Shown one piece after another: positions 17,256 to 26,429 of a stretch of DNA of 64,000 nt. Source of the DNA: Psychrobacillus sp044762855 (GTDB taxonomy: Bacteria; Bacillota; Bacilli; Bacillales_A; Planococcaceae); contig NZ_JBIWFB010000011.1 in NCBI RefSeq assembly GCF_044762855.1, positions 1 to 64,000 of the forward strand, read 5' to 3'. Below the pieces are notes generated by a model, which was not told the origin of the DNA, made no database searches, and worked only from the letters and a program-made list of their open reading frames with translations. Made by a program: the position numbers and the translations under genes. Every line of letters begins with the position of its first letter. Within the stretch, counting starts at the first letter, position 1.

Positions 17256-18257
17256 ATGGAAAAGGCTGTTAATTACGATAAACTTATTAATATTGCTTTA
17301 GAACACTATGGTATTATCGATTTTTCTTCAAGTTTTATACGACATAACGACAATATTACATTAAAAATAGATAATAAAGAGGATAATAATTCTTATGTTT
17401 TGCGGATTCACTCCCCTATTACTTCTGGACTTCAAGGTGTACAACATACGTTTGAAGGGCTAAATGCAGAGATGGAATTGTTAAATAGTCTAAACGAACA
17501 AACTTCTTTACCTTTACAGCAACCAGTTAAAAATAAAAAAGGAAGCTTTGTTTCTACAATTGTTGATACGGAGCAGAACTTTATTCCATTGGCTACGCTC
17601 CTCACTTGGCAAGATGGCAATGTTTATACGGGAAAGGAAATAAACTCAAAAAATATTGCTTATGAAGTAGGGGGTGTACTAGCTCAATTACATAATTTCT
17701 CCAAAAACTGGATTATTCCACAACCATTTATACGACCAAACTATGATATTGAAAAATATAGGAATTTGACTGATAGATTACAGTATGGTGTTGAAATTAA
17801 CTTATTTACAGCCGAACAATACGATGTGATATTAGATACAATGAAATATATTAAAATTATTTTTGATCGTACAACAAAAACGAATAATAGTTGGGGAATT
17901 ATTCACGCTGACCTACAAGGTGGAAACATTATTGTAAATAATGACTCTGTGTCTCCTATTGATTTTGGCTTCTCGGGTTATGGTTATTATTTATTCGATA
18001 TTGGCATTACGCTTACAACTTTTAATATTACTCATAGAAAAAATGTGTTAGAAGGATATAAAACATTAAGAAATATTGATGAAGAAGAGGAATTGCTAAT
18101 AAGTGCGGGATTTATATTAGCTATTTTTGGAGCTTTTGGTTTTATGGTTAATAATCCTAAATCTCATGAATGGATACAGCGGAGAATACCTTATGTTACA
18201 GAAAATTATTGTAGGGCTTTCCTCGATAAAAAGTCTTTTCTATTGGAAATAGAGTAG
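17256..18257 (+). CDS. Aminoglycoside-phosphotransferase-like kinase
   Basis: Protein of 333 residues of the APH/choline-kinase family. The catalytic loop is IIHADLQGGNIIVN (about 211-224) and the metal-binding motif PIDFGFSGYG follows. The N-lobe is present (YVLRIHSP region). Such kinases phosphorylate aminoglycosides, macrolides or small metabolites; the substrate cannot be told here. AAGGAG precedes ATG 17256. It starts 39 bp after a repeat right end. Confidence 0.85.
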   Translation: MEKAVNYDKLINIALEHYGIIDFSSSFIRHNDNITLKIDNKEDNNSYVLRIHSPITSGLQGVQHTFEGLNAEMELLNSLNEQTSLPLQQPVKNKKGSFVSTIVDTEQNFIPLATLLTWQDGNVYTGKEINSKNIAYEVGGVLAQLHNFSKNWIIPQPFIRPNYDIEKYRNLTDRLQYGVEINLFTAEQYDVILDTMKYIKIIFDRTTKTNNSWGIIHADLQGGNIIVNNDSVSPIDFGFSGYGYYLFDIGITLTTFNITHRKNVLEGYKTLRNIDEEEELLISAGFILAIFGAFGFMVNNPKSHEWIQRRIPYVTENYCRAFLDKKSFLLEIE

Positions 18258-18537
18258 TAAATGACTTTTTCTTTAACTTAAAATGCTACCCGTATAGAGT
18301 GCGATATTCTGTGATGCACTGGGGGGGGTTGGAGTCAGGCTAAGAGCTGGGAAAAATAGCGAAATTGTTGAGTGCATCTTGTTCGACTAACTGATGTTTT
18401 ATTGTGGGAAAGGAGTAGTTATTTGAAGAAGGTTTTTACAGAAGTATGAAGAACACAGAATTTAGCCATGTTCAAATAAATTTAGGGAATGCATTATGAT
18501 GATAAGGGAAATGTACTTATCATTAGGGGGACAAACA
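18258..18537. other. Intergenic stretch
   Basis: No supported gene. A motif at 18389-18405 (CGACTAACTGATGTTTTA) resembles an isolated left end of the repeat family. A run of eight G lies at 18321-18328. Confidence 0.4.
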
Positions 18538-18858
18538 ATGTTTGTTAAAATATATCAATATCATATACAACAAGATAAAGTAGAAGATTATCTAGACATT
18601 CAAGAACAAGCATCAAAAATATATAGCAGATATTTAAACTTTCATACAATGTATTTTAATAGCAAAGATGATAAAACAAAATGGATAGAGATTTCAAGAT
18701 ACAAAGACGAAAATGAATTTAATAAATGTATGTCTGTTATAAATGAACAGAAAGAGATTCAAGAGCTGTTCGTAAGGTTCCAATCGCTTTTGGTTTCTGA
18801 AAAACAAGAAATATCGGAAGGCGAATTTATTGAGATGAAAGAAATTTCTAGTTTATAA
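18538..18858 (+). CDS. Small dimeric alpha/beta-barrel (ABM-like) protein
   Basis: Protein of 106 residues (MFVKIYQYHIQQDKVEDYLD) with the pattern of short antibiotic-biosynthesis-monooxygenase-like ferredoxin-fold proteins. ATG 18538 is placed behind a GGGGG ribosome site; the frame is open 14 codons further upstream. Role unknown; such proteins are often stress or heme-related enzymes. Confidence 0.6.
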   Translation: MFVKIYQYHIQQDKVEDYLDIQEQASKIYSRYLNFHTMYFNSKDDKTKWIEISRYKDENEFNKCMSVINEQKEIQELFVRFQSLLVSEKQEISEGEFIEMKEISSL

Positions 18859-18993
18859 GAAGCTAATTTCTTCAACTGACAATGCTTTAACACAACAATA
18901 AAAATGATATAAACATGATCTTTTTACAAAAGCAGGATTTTAGATTTATTATGTTGAATGTTTATTGAGCCAAAATAATAAGGGGGGGGTTTT

Positions 18994-19347
18994 ATGGATA
19001 ATCCTATCATAAAACAAATCGGAACAGTATTTATTCCAGTAAGTGATATAGAAAAAGCGAGAGATTGGTATTGCGATATTTTAGGGTTACAAACAGATGG
19101 GGAAATTCAGTTTGGTCATCTTTACGTTTTACCTATGGAAGGCACAGGGATTGTGTTAGATAGTAAGATATATTCAGAAGAGAGAATATATAAATCACCA
19201 GCATTCCACTTAAATACAAGAAACATCGAAGAAGCATTTCATTTTATGCGTAATAAGAGAGTAAATTTGATGACAGAAATTGAACATAACCATTATTTTA
19301 ATTTCAAAGATCCTGATGGAAATATTTTAATGATTTGCCAATGTTAG
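18994..19347 (+). CDS. VOC (glyoxalase/bleomycin-resistance fold) protein
   Basis: Protein of 117 residues with paired beta-alpha-beta-beta-beta modules: start FIPVSDIEKARDWYCDILGL and end FNFKDPDGNILMICQC, the typical VOC signature with metal-ligand His/Glu positions. The run of eight Gs before ATG 18994 serves as ribosome site. Substrate unknown. Confidence 0.85.
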   Translation: MDNPIIKQIGTVFIPVSDIEKARDWYCDILGLQTDGEIQFGHLYVLPMEGTGIVLDSKIYSEERIYKSPAFHLNTRNIEEAFHFMRNKRVNLMTEIEHNHYFNFKDPDGNILMICQC

Positions 19348-19422
19348 TCTTAAGTATTTAAGAATTGAATGGTTTAGAATTGAGTATTACAAGAAAGTTA
19401 AAAAGCGTTAAGAAAGAATTTT

Positions 19423-19470
19423 ATACAATGCCAAAACGTTGTGCAGTCAATGTTTTGGCATTGTATGTTT
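19423..19470. terminator. Bidirectional terminator
   Basis: Arms TACAATGCCAAAACGTTG and CAATGTTTTGGCATTGTA around a 6-nt loop, between the convergent VOC and TetR genes. Confidence 0.88.
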
Positions 19471-19486
19471 TTAATAGAAAATAATT

Positions 19487-20026
19487 TTAAGAACGATACA
19501 TAAGATTAATTTGCTCTGCAATATATGTTGAATCGAGATGTAAGCCATCTTTTAACCACCACATAATAATACCGATAATGGAGGCAGCTTTAACATCTGG
19601 ATTTACAATAACTTTTCTTCCTATATTCTTAGATTCATTTCTTCGGATCACGATTAAATCTTTCATTAACCAAAGCAAATGTTTCTCAATTTCTTCAAAT
19701 TGTACTAATGCAAGTATGTGATTTCTTTGTTCAAGAAGATAATCCAATAGCTGTATCAAGTGCTCTTTTCTATTCCTATCGAAAATAGAAGTCAAATTTT
19801 CTATTTTGTCAGTTAGCACTTGTAAAATATCATTTGTTAAATGTTCCTTTAACTCATTAATATTTTGGTAGTGTAAATAAAAGGTCGTTCGATTCAAGTC
19901 TGCTCTTTGCGTTAATTTATGAATAGAAATTTGGTGTAGAGAGTGGCCTTCTTGTAATAATGTAAGTAGTGCTTCTTTGAGCATTTTCTGTGTATGAAAG
20001 GTACGAGGATCTTCTTTAAAAGTCAT
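19487..20026 (-). CDS. TetR/AcrR-family regulator
   Basis: Protein of about 179 residues. The N-terminal TetR HTH (ISIHKLTQRADLNRTTFYLHY) is followed by an all-helical ligand domain of the TetR_C type. ATG 20026 has AAAGGA at good spacing; an upstream ATG at 20035 abuts the ribosome site. Divergent from the DHA2 efflux pump, which it presumably represses. Confidence 0.9.
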   Translation of the reverse strand: MTFKEDPRTFHTQKMLKEALLTLLQEGHSLHQISIHKLTQRADLNRTTFYLHYQNINELKEHLTNDILQVLTDKIENLTSIFDRNRKEHLIQLLDYLLEQRNHILALVQFEEIEKHLLWLMKDLIVIRRNESKNIGRKVIVNPDVKAASIIGIIMWWLKDGLHLDSTYIAEQINLMYRS

Positions 20027-20062
20027 TAGAATCATTCCTTTTTAATATAAAATTGTCAACTA

Positions 20063-20149
20063 ATCGACAGAAATGACCTGATTGTAGATGGTTGTTTTCA
20101 TTCTTCTGCTAATATATTTTCTAGACACTTTGTCGATAAAGTATATTAT
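20063..20149. promoter_or_regulatory. Efflux-pump promoter with candidate TetR half-sites
   Basis: TAGACA (20122-20127) and TATTAT (20144-20149), 16 bp apart, form a plausible promoter for the MFS gene. ATCGACA (20063-20069) and TGTCGAT (20131-20137) are exact inverted copies, one inside the promoter spacer and one near the TetR start. They could be operator half-sites for divergent control. Confidence 0.4.
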
Positions 20150-20166
20150 ATGGGAAGGAATTTTAT

Positions 20167-21552
20167 ATGCAAAATGAAATATCGAGTAATACTAAAAAAT
20201 TGCTACTTATTATTATGATAACGGGAACCTTTTTTTCTACGTTAAATCAAACATTGTTAAACGTTGCATTTAGTGACTTAATGGTTGTTTTTGATGTAAA
20301 TACTGCAACCATTCAGTGGTTAGCAACAGGTTTTATGCTTGTAAACGGTGTATTAGTACCTATTACTGCATACTTAATGAAACGTTTTTCAACACGTCAG
20401 TTATTTATCAGCTCATTGTTATTTTTACTAATCGGCTCTATTATTGCAGCTTCTGCGAATAAATTCGGCGTTTTATTAACAGGTAGAATGATCCAAGCTG
20501 TAGGTGCGGGAATTATCATCCCATTAATGATGACTGTAATTGTCTATCTATACCCAGCGGAAAAACGTGGAGCAATAATGGGTAATATTGGATTCGCCAT
20601 TATTTTTGCACCAGCAATTGCCCCAACATTGGCAGGATTTATTTTAGAGTATTTATCTTGGCGATGGTTATTTATCATTATGATTCCATTCGTAACAGTG
20701 ATTATCATTCTAGCAAGGAAATATTTAGTTAATGTAGCTGAAACGTCAAAAGTAAAGCTCGACATAGTTAGTGTTATCTTATCTACTGTTGGCTTTGGAT
20801 TTGTTCTTTTTGGATTTAGTAGTGCAGGTAACCGTGGCTGGGACGATTTAATCGTCATTACAACCATTGTTGGAGGTTTGCTTGTAACCATTTTTTTCTG
20901 TCATCGACAAATAAAGGCTACTGAACCTTTATTGAATTTAATGGTTTTCAAATATAATATATTTACGATGACAACGGTAGTTAATATTGTCATTACCATT
21001 TTAATGTATGCTGACTTAATATTACTGCCGATATATTTGCAGGATGGAAGAGGGTTAACAGCACTTGGAGCAGGATTGTTATTATTGCCTGGTGCCATTA
21101 TCAATGCATTGCTTTCTCCAGTAACTGGTAAGCTATTCGATAAATTTGGGGCAAAACCTTTATTCATTCTAGGAACAGGTATAATCGCGATATCGATGTT
21201 TGCAGTAATTGATTTATCGTCAGAAACAACAACAGTATATATTTTAGTTCGTACGATTTTATTGCGTATAGGCTTGGCTTTTATTACGATGCCTTTAAAC
21301 ACTGCTGCTTTAAATGCATTACCAAGGGAATTAGCATCTCATGGATCGTCGATTAACAACACAATTCGTCAGCTAGCTGGAGCAATTGGTACAGCAGTTA
21401 TTATGACGATTTATTCGATACAATTATTGAATGTTTCTTTAGGATCTATGAACGATTATATTGGTGCAGCGAGTAACACGTACTTCTATATGTTTGTGAT
21501 TTCATTGATAGCATTTATCATTACATGGTTTACTCCGAGAAAGAGAAGTTAA
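20167..21552 (+). CDS. DHA2-family MFS multidrug efflux transporter
   Basis: Membrane protein of 461 residues with about 14 helices, EmrB/QacA (DHA2) type. Visible family motifs are QWLATGFMLVNGVLVPITAY (motif D1-like region), the motif C region GAIMGNIGFAIIFAPAIAPT and LSWRWLFIIMIPF. Likely a proton-driven drug or lincomycin-type exporter. Controlled by the divergent TetR regulator. Confidence 0.92.
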   Translation: MQNEISSNTKKLLLIIMITGTFFSTLNQTLLNVAFSDLMVVFDVNTATIQWLATGFMLVNGVLVPITAYLMKRFSTRQLFISSLLFLLIGSIIAASANKFGVLLTGRMIQAVGAGIIIPLMMTVIVYLYPAEKRGAIMGNIGFAIIFAPAIAPTLAGFILEYLSWRWLFIIMIPFVTVIIILARKYLVNVAETSKVKLDIVSVILSTVGFGFVLFGFSSAGNRGWDDLIVITTIVGGLLVTIFFCHRQIKATEPLLNLMVFKYNIFTMTTVVNIVITILMYADLILLPIYLQDGRGLTALGAGLLLLPGAIINALLSPVTGKLFDKFGAKPLFILGTGIIAISMFAVIDLSSETTTVYILVRTILLRIGLAFITMPLNTAALNALPRELASHGSSINNTIRQLAGAIGTAVIMTIYSIQLLNVSLGSMNDYIGAASNTYFYMFVISLIAFIITWFTPRKRS

Positions 21553-21789
21553 AGTAATTTGTAAAGAGCTTTCTTTTTAAAACTATGATTGCTTTTGGAT
21601 TTGGTGTGATTTTTCTAAACTTATTAACCTTACTGATTGTCAACAAATTTTTATTTAACTTTCATTTTAGATAGGTAAATATTCTACTTACTAATAGAAC
21701 TTTTTACCATTATACAACCCTTTCTTAATCTATTAGAATGAATAAGGTAGTTTTTACAAGATTCTTAATAGAATAAGGAGAACAATTAA

Positions 21790-23499
21790 GTGAAAAAAAG
21801 GAAATTTTTATCGGCAGTCATTATTTTAGCTGTATTTATGATGATAATGCCTAGTAAAAGCAATGCGTCTTCCCTGTCAGAAGCAGAGAAACTGGTTCAA
21901 AAAGCGGAGAATACTGCAACAGCATTAAAATGGGAGATTTCTTTAGAGCATCGAAAAACATTGTATTCAGATCCTATTGCTTTACCCAATATGAATTTAT
22001 ATAATGCTACAAAACGTGCTAGCCAATCAGCATACAATGCCATTAACACGCTGCCTGCTCAGGAAAAAGCCAGATTAACTAAAAGAATGGAGAGCAACGT
22101 AGATATTCATGTGAATAGGTCTATGGCTTATATTGACGCAATAATATCTGGACATAAGATTGCGGTTAAAACTGATGACTTAAATGAAGCGTATCGATTG
22201 AATCCTCTTAGCGATCAAACCGAAAAAACTTATCATGATCTATCTAGTGAGATTAGAAAACAAGCGATATTACTATATCGTGTATACGGTAAGTCAACAA
22301 GAGATGCGATATTAGAAAAATATAAAAGTCCAGGGGAGAAAGCTAGACAATCTACAAAATCTGTCATAAGTGTAAAAATGGCAATTGACCAACTGCAGCA
22401 ATCAATTGCTAACAATAAAAATACAGAAGAGTTACTTTTCACAATTAAACAAATTGAATCGGCCGCAAATGAAATACAAGATCAAAAAGCTAGACAATTA
22501 ATATATACAAAATTAGATGTGGCTAAAAAGTCCATTCTAGGAGACAGTCAGTTGGATAAATCGTTCTTGTATTTATCTGATTTAATACGAGAAGTTGTGG
22601 AACATCCATCGAAGCCTATTATTTATGCCTTAAATGAAAATAAAGATGTTCTAGAAATCAACTATGAAACTGGGATAGTCCGCCGCCTTACAATGAACTT
22701 AATACCTGAAAGAATTTATTTTCACAATAACGAGCTATATGTAGCCTTATTGAAAGGTACACATAGTTCTTACTGGTGGGATGAGGAGCAAGAAGGGGCC
22801 ATTGCCATTATTAATACTACTACTTTTAAACTAGTAGAACAGTTTAATATAGATATGGATCCATTTGATATTGTGGCAGATGGAAAGTCGATATATGTAT
22901 CTAGTGGTTCAGGGCAATGGGGAGATATCAAAGGATACTCAAGAGAAACCCTACTTGAAACATCAAAGAGCAGTTCAGTTTACGAGAGAAGTTTTTTAAA
23001 AATGCACCCAACTTTAGACAAACTTTACACTATTAATACGGGTCTAAGTCCAAGAGATATGGAATCCCACTTTATTGTAGATGGAAAAATAACAACAGGA
23101 TACGACTCACCTTACCATGGTGATTACAAGCTTAATATGAATATGACCATTTCTCCTGATGGAAAATATATTTTTAACGGTTCTGGTGTCATTATGATTG
23201 CTTCTGATGTCAAGGCAATAAATATGACCTACTTAACAAAACTATATTCTCCTTTTGAACAAATCACTTTTAACCTGAAGGATGGATATTTCTATACAAG
23301 TAATGGTAAAAATATTGATGTTTACAATTACAAAACAATGGAAAGAGAAAAGCGTTATACAATGAGCGGAAATATCCAAAACATATTTTATCAAAACGGA
23401 AAATTAGCGGTTATTACAGTCGAAGAATTATATTCTTCCAAACTCCCAACTCACGCAATAAAAACGTATGAAGTTAAAGGAAATGAAATTATACAGTAA
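21790..23499 (+). CDS. Secreted SbsC-like helical domain plus beta-propeller protein
   Basis: Protein of 569 residues, GTG start behind AAGGAG. It has a signal peptide (about 1-26, MKKRKFLSAVIILAVF..., cleavage after SNA). A helical region (about 27-270) resembles the S-layer-associated SbsC domain seen in Bacillus surface proteins. The C-terminal half (about 275-565) has repeating blades such as DPFDIVADGKSIYVSSGS and NMTISPDGKYIFNGSG, a YncE-like beta-propeller. Probably cell-surface located. A tail of a second copy lies at 25510-25690. Confidence 0.8.
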   Translation: MKKRKFLSAVIILAVFMMIMPSKSNASSLSEAEKLVQKAENTATALKWEISLEHRKTLYSDPIALPNMNLYNATKRASQSAYNAINTLPAQEKARLTKRMESNVDIHVNRSMAYIDAIISGHKIAVKTDDLNEAYRLNPLSDQTEKTYHDLSSEIRKQAILLYRVYGKSTRDAILEKYKSPGEKARQSTKSVISVKMAIDQLQQSIANNKNTEELLFTIKQIESAANEIQDQKARQLIYTKLDVAKKSILGDSQLDKSFLYLSDLIREVVEHPSKPIIYALNENKDVLEINYETGIVRRLTMNLIPERIYFHNNELYVALLKGTHSSYWWDEEQEGAIAIINTTTFKLVEQFNIDMDPFDIVADGKSIYVSSGSGQWGDIKGYSRETLLETSKSSSVYERSFLKMHPTLDKLYTINTGLSPRDMESHFIVDGKITTGYDSPYHGDYKLNMNMTISPDGKYIFNGSGVIMIASDVKAINMTYLTKLYSPFEQITFNLKDGYFYTSNGKNIDVYNYKTMEREKRYTMSGNIQNIFYQNGKLAVITVEELYSSKLPTHAIKTYEVKGNEIIQ

Positions 23500-23561
23500 T
23501 TGAAGGTTTTACTTGATAGGTTAGAGTTTATAATAGGGAAAAATAATAAATATCACTTAGA

Positions 23562-23604
23562 ACAAGGGTGCCAATCTGTCAATGATTGGTACCCTTGTTT
23601 TTGT
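23562..23604 (+). terminator. Terminator of the beta-propeller gene
   Basis: Arms ACAAGGGTGCCAATC and GATTGGTACCCTTGT, 7-nt loop, T-run. Confidence 0.9.
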
Positions 23605-23982
23605 TAAGCGAAAAGCGTATTACATTCTTAGCTAATTTTTTTGACAAATTTTATGGTTTTCATGAGAACAACTAAAAATAATTACATAAATCGAATAGGT
23701 TGCGCAAGACTGTCTGTTATAAATGCTTGCCGGAGGATATTGTAAGTTATAGTAGCAAAGACTGTAACTGGTAAGCCCTCAATTCGCTTGTGAGTTTCAA
23801 ACACTTTTGACAGTAGCAATTCCATTCTTCCTAAAATAGTAATATTAAAAAGGATTATTGCCGCTTTATTAGAATAATAGACATAAGTAGTTTTTTTCCA
23901 ACGGTGCAGAAGTGTTGAAGAAATAATCTTAAAAGAAACTAAAAAGCACTGTAAAATTAAGATTAAAAAAGGAGGAGTGGAA
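23605..23982. other. Intergenic region with minus-strand coding relic
   Basis: Between 23682 and about 23880 the minus strand has an open frame (AAIILFNITILGRMELLL, VFATITYNILRQAFI, AQPIRFM) with protein-like composition. It may be the C-terminus of a transposase or other degraded gene, but I cannot identify it. The rest is AT-rich with no feature I can support. Confidence 0.3.
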
Positions 23983-24528
23983 ATGGAGCTTACTGGGGAA
24001 AAAGTATTGCTGTCAAAAATATCAATCAATGAATTAGATTTTATTTGCAGAGTAGAATGTGACAAAAACCTATGGTATTTTGAAGAACATGTACAATCGG
24101 ATGAAAATGTGGTGCGTGAGAATTATTTACATAAAATAGAAGGAAATGAGAGAGTAAAAAGTTATGATTTTATTGTAACTTTAGCAGAGGATACTAGCAA
24201 AACTCCCATTGGTTTAGCTCAAGTATGGAGTTATAGTGAATTTAGGAAGAGCTGGGAAATTGGTTTTGCAATACTTCCTGAATACTCAGGAGAAGGCTAT
24301 GGCACAGAAGCGGCTAAACTATTACTTAAATATGCTTTTGAAAAGCTAGATGCACATAAAGTAGTGGGAATGTGTAATTCAAAAAATACACGCTCTGCTG
24401 TTTTGATGGAAGATATCGGTATGACAAGGGAAGCTATTTTTAAGGAAGAACTTTTTTGGCAAAATAAATGGATTGACCAATATTTCTTCAGTATTTTGGA
24501 AAAAGAGTATTTGCGTAAATACAAATAA
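23983..24528 (+). CDS. GNAT acetyltransferase, RimJ/RimL type
   Basis: Protein of 181 residues. The acetyl-CoA loop is EYSGEGYGTEAAKLLLKYAF, followed by HKVVGMCNSKNTRSAVLMED, as in ribosomal-protein or small-molecule N-acetyltransferases. ATG 23983 lies seven bases after GGAGG; the GTG at 23977 is too close to it. Substrate unknown. Confidence 0.88.
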   Translation: MELTGEKVLLSKISINELDFICRVECDKNLWYFEEHVQSDENVVRENYLHKIEGNERVKSYDFIVTLAEDTSKTPIGLAQVWSYSEFRKSWEIGFAILPEYSGEGYGTEAAKLLLKYAFEKLDAHKVVGMCNSKNTRSAVLMEDIGMTREAIFKEELFWQNKWIDQYFFSILEKEYLRKYK

Positions 24529-24832
24529 TAGTTCAAACAATAAGAAAGAAGTTGTTTAATTAACGAGTGCTTGTGAGGTAGGGCATAGGTCATATCACAT
24601 AGCGGGTGGGATTCCCTTCTAGAAAGAACTAGCCATTCACTCGTAACGAGTCTTGGAGGGCTAATGGTAACATTAGCCTCTAAGCATATAGACAAGAATT
24701 CAATACCAATGTTCATATAGTTGTATTTAGTGTAATCCACCTGCCTACTAGACACACAATGACGATAACAAAGATAGGAAGACGTTTGATATTAAACGCA
24801 ACGGGAAAAAGAGGACTAAGGAGGCGTTTTCT
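24529..24832. other. Structured intergenic region, possible IS200/IS605 omega-RNA relic
   Basis: It begins with a truncated repeat left end (TTAATTAACGAGTGCTT). On the minus strand the stretch at about 24590-24690 reads a hairpin GGCTAATGTTACCATTAGCC, then ACTCGTTACGAGT, then GGGAATCCCACCCGC. These recall the 3' end of TnpB-associated omega RNAs, which end in a GGAATCCCAC hairpin, but no tnpB and no complete terminal hairpin remain. No coding gene seen. Confidence 0.3.
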
Positions 24833-25201
24833 ATGCCATGGAGTAAAAATTCTTATCCCGACTCAATGAAAAATTTAGAGCCACACGTAAGAGAAAAAGC
24901 GATTGAAATTGCCAATGCCTTATTGCGAGACGATTATAGCGAAGGACGTGCTATTTCCATAGCTATAGCACAGGCACGGAAAACAATTCATGAGGAAGAG
25001 AGCGACGAACGCCCAATGTATAAGGTCATAGCAAGAGAAAGCGATTGGGTGCTGATGAAATCAGATGGCGAACGCGCAATTTTTGCTGAGAGTACAAAAG
25101 AGAGTCTTCTCGAAAAAGTGAAACTATATGTGAACGAACATAATGGTGTACTCGCAATCTATCAAGAAAATGGAAATCTGGAAGAAACATTGTACGAATA
25201 G
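24833..25201 (+). CDS. ChaB-like/DUF2188 (YdaT-like) protein
   Basis: Protein of 122 residues. The N-terminal part MPWSKNSYPDSMKNLEPHVR...AIEIANALLRDDYSEGRAI is typical of the YdaT group. The C-terminal half (YKVIARESDWVLMKSDGERA) is a DUF2188-like strand-rich domain. YdaT of Bacillus subtilis is a general-stress protein of unknown activity. AAGGAGG lies before ATG 24833. Confidence 0.75.
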   Translation: MPWSKNSYPDSMKNLEPHVREKAIEIANALLRDDYSEGRAISIAIAQARKTIHEEESDERPMYKVIARESDWVLMKSDGERAIFAESTKESLLEKVKLYVNEHNGVLAIYQENGNLEETLYE

Positions 25202-25248
25202 CCACCCAATACTACGTTAAGGAAGTTTAACTGCAGCTAACTAAAAAA

Positions 25249-25293
25249 ACTCGACACTACTTTATTTTCAACTTAAGAGGTGTTGAGTTTTTA
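25249..25293. terminator. Terminator
   Basis: Arms AACTCGACAC and GTGTTGAGTT around a 21-nt loop, then five T. It follows the YdaT-like gene. Confidence 0.75.
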
Positions 25294-25509
25294 TTAATGC
25301 AAAAATGTAAAATGATTGTTTCCGTTCCAAAATAAAAACTTTTAATTTGTAATTTTAATATTCATTTTTGATATAAAATACTTATTTATTTTACTCTATA
25401 ATTACCAATATGTTATGGAAATACGAGCATATAGATGTAATTTATAAATAAATATTAGCAATTTTTTAAGGGACTGCTTTTAATAGCAAGTCGGCAAAAA
25501 TCGAGAAAT

Positions 25510-25690
25510 TAAATGCTACCCAACTACAGACATACGCTATAAAAGCGTATAACGTTAAAGGAAATGAAATTATACAATAACTGAAGGTTTTTCTGGATAG
25601 GTCAGAGTTTAGTTATAGAAATAAATAATAAATTTCACTTAGAATGAGGGTATCAATCGGCTAATGATTGGTACTCTTATTTTTATTATT
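25510..25690 (+). pseudogene. 3' remnant of a second beta-propeller gene
   Basis: Near-copy of 23440-23606. The frame ends LQTYAIKAYNVKGNEIIQ with TAA 25578-25580, against LPTHAIKTYEVKGNEIIQ in the intact gene. The following noncoding bases, including a decayed version of its terminator (GAGGGTATCAATC / GATTGGTACTCTT), also match. Everything upstream of the last twenty or so codons has been lost. Confidence 0.85.
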
Positions 25691-25880
25691 CAAACCTTAA
25701 GAAAAGGGCTAGGGAAAATTCTATTACAAACTGGAATAAAACTGACGGTATAGTTTAGTGAAGCAAGTGGTTTGTTAATTCAAATACTTAATTAACTGAT
25801 AATTGGAACTTTTTTCACTTTCGAACGTATAAAAGTAAAGAACATTTTAGTTGAATAATGAAATAAATGAGGTGAGGTAT
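25691..25880. other. Intergenic stretch
   Basis: No gene. TATAGTTTAGTGAAGCAAG at about 25752 weakly resembles a repeat end. The region 25294-25509 upstream of the remnant is likewise AT-rich and empty. Confidence 0.4.
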
Positions 25881-26096
25881 ATGAATGAACGATTCGAATT
25901 AAGTTTTAAAAATAAGGAAGTTAGAATGTGGTTTTATATAATAGTGCCAACTTTTATTATGGGCAGCTTGATCCTATTTTTTGCGAGCCGCAGTTATAAT
26001 TATGTTTCATGGATAATGTTAACAATAGCATGGATTACCTTTTATACATGGCGATTTCTTTACAGAAGGAAACAGAAGAAAAATAACCCTTCCTAA
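25881..26096 (+). CDS. Small two-helix membrane protein
   Basis: Protein of 71 residues, start ATG 25881 behind GAGGTGAGG (the frame is open 10 codons further up). Two hydrophobic segments (WFYIIVPTFIMGSLILFFA and SWIMLTIAWITFYTWRFL) and a lysine-rich cytoplasmic tail. No family recognised. Confidence 0.6.
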   Translation: MNERFELSFKNKEVRMWFYIIVPTFIMGSLILFFASRSYNYVSWIMLTIAWITFYTWRFLYRRKQKKNNPS

Positions 26097-26429
26097 GTGA
26101 AATGGTCGATTTTGTGCTAGAATAGATGCTTTTTCTTTAACAAGTTGCTTTAGTGAAATATGGAATTGTTAATAGTGCTCTTTTATTATTTAACGCAGCA
26201 TTTTAATCTTAGAACAAGATAAAAGGAGAACCAAGGTTGACGGATTCCAATTTAGAAGTATCTAAATTTGACGAACGATGGTCAGAAATATTTCAATCAA
26301 TGAAAGAAATGCAGAAAATATAGGATTCAGCAACTTTTTCAACTACATAGGGTATGAGTTTTCGTTTAATTGATATTTTGCTTCAACTATTTTATAGCAA
26401 TAAGGATAACACGAAAGGAACTGGTAATT
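26097..26429. other. Intergenic stretch with repeat ends and a short relic frame
   Basis: Left-end-like AACAAGTTGCTTTAGTGAAA at about 26139 and right-end-like TTTAACGCAGCATTTTAA at 26187 suggest a decayed repeat. AAAGGAG at 26221 precedes TTG 26236 opening a 28-codon frame (LTDSNLEVSKFDERWSEIFQ) that stops at 26322; probably a gene fragment. Confidence 0.4.

Noticed and set aside
20544..21302. Minus-strand frames of 115 and 133 codons within the MFS gene
   Set aside because: Antisense shadows of a well-conserved transporter; no ribosome sites.
24297..24755. 152-codon minus-strand open frame
   Set aside because: Half of it is antisense to the GNAT gene, and the rest covers a structured noncoding region with no protein similarity.
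24560..24780. Group II intron remnant
   Set aside because: No domain V sequence, no GTGYG 5' end and no reverse transcriptase; an omega-RNA relic fits slightly better.
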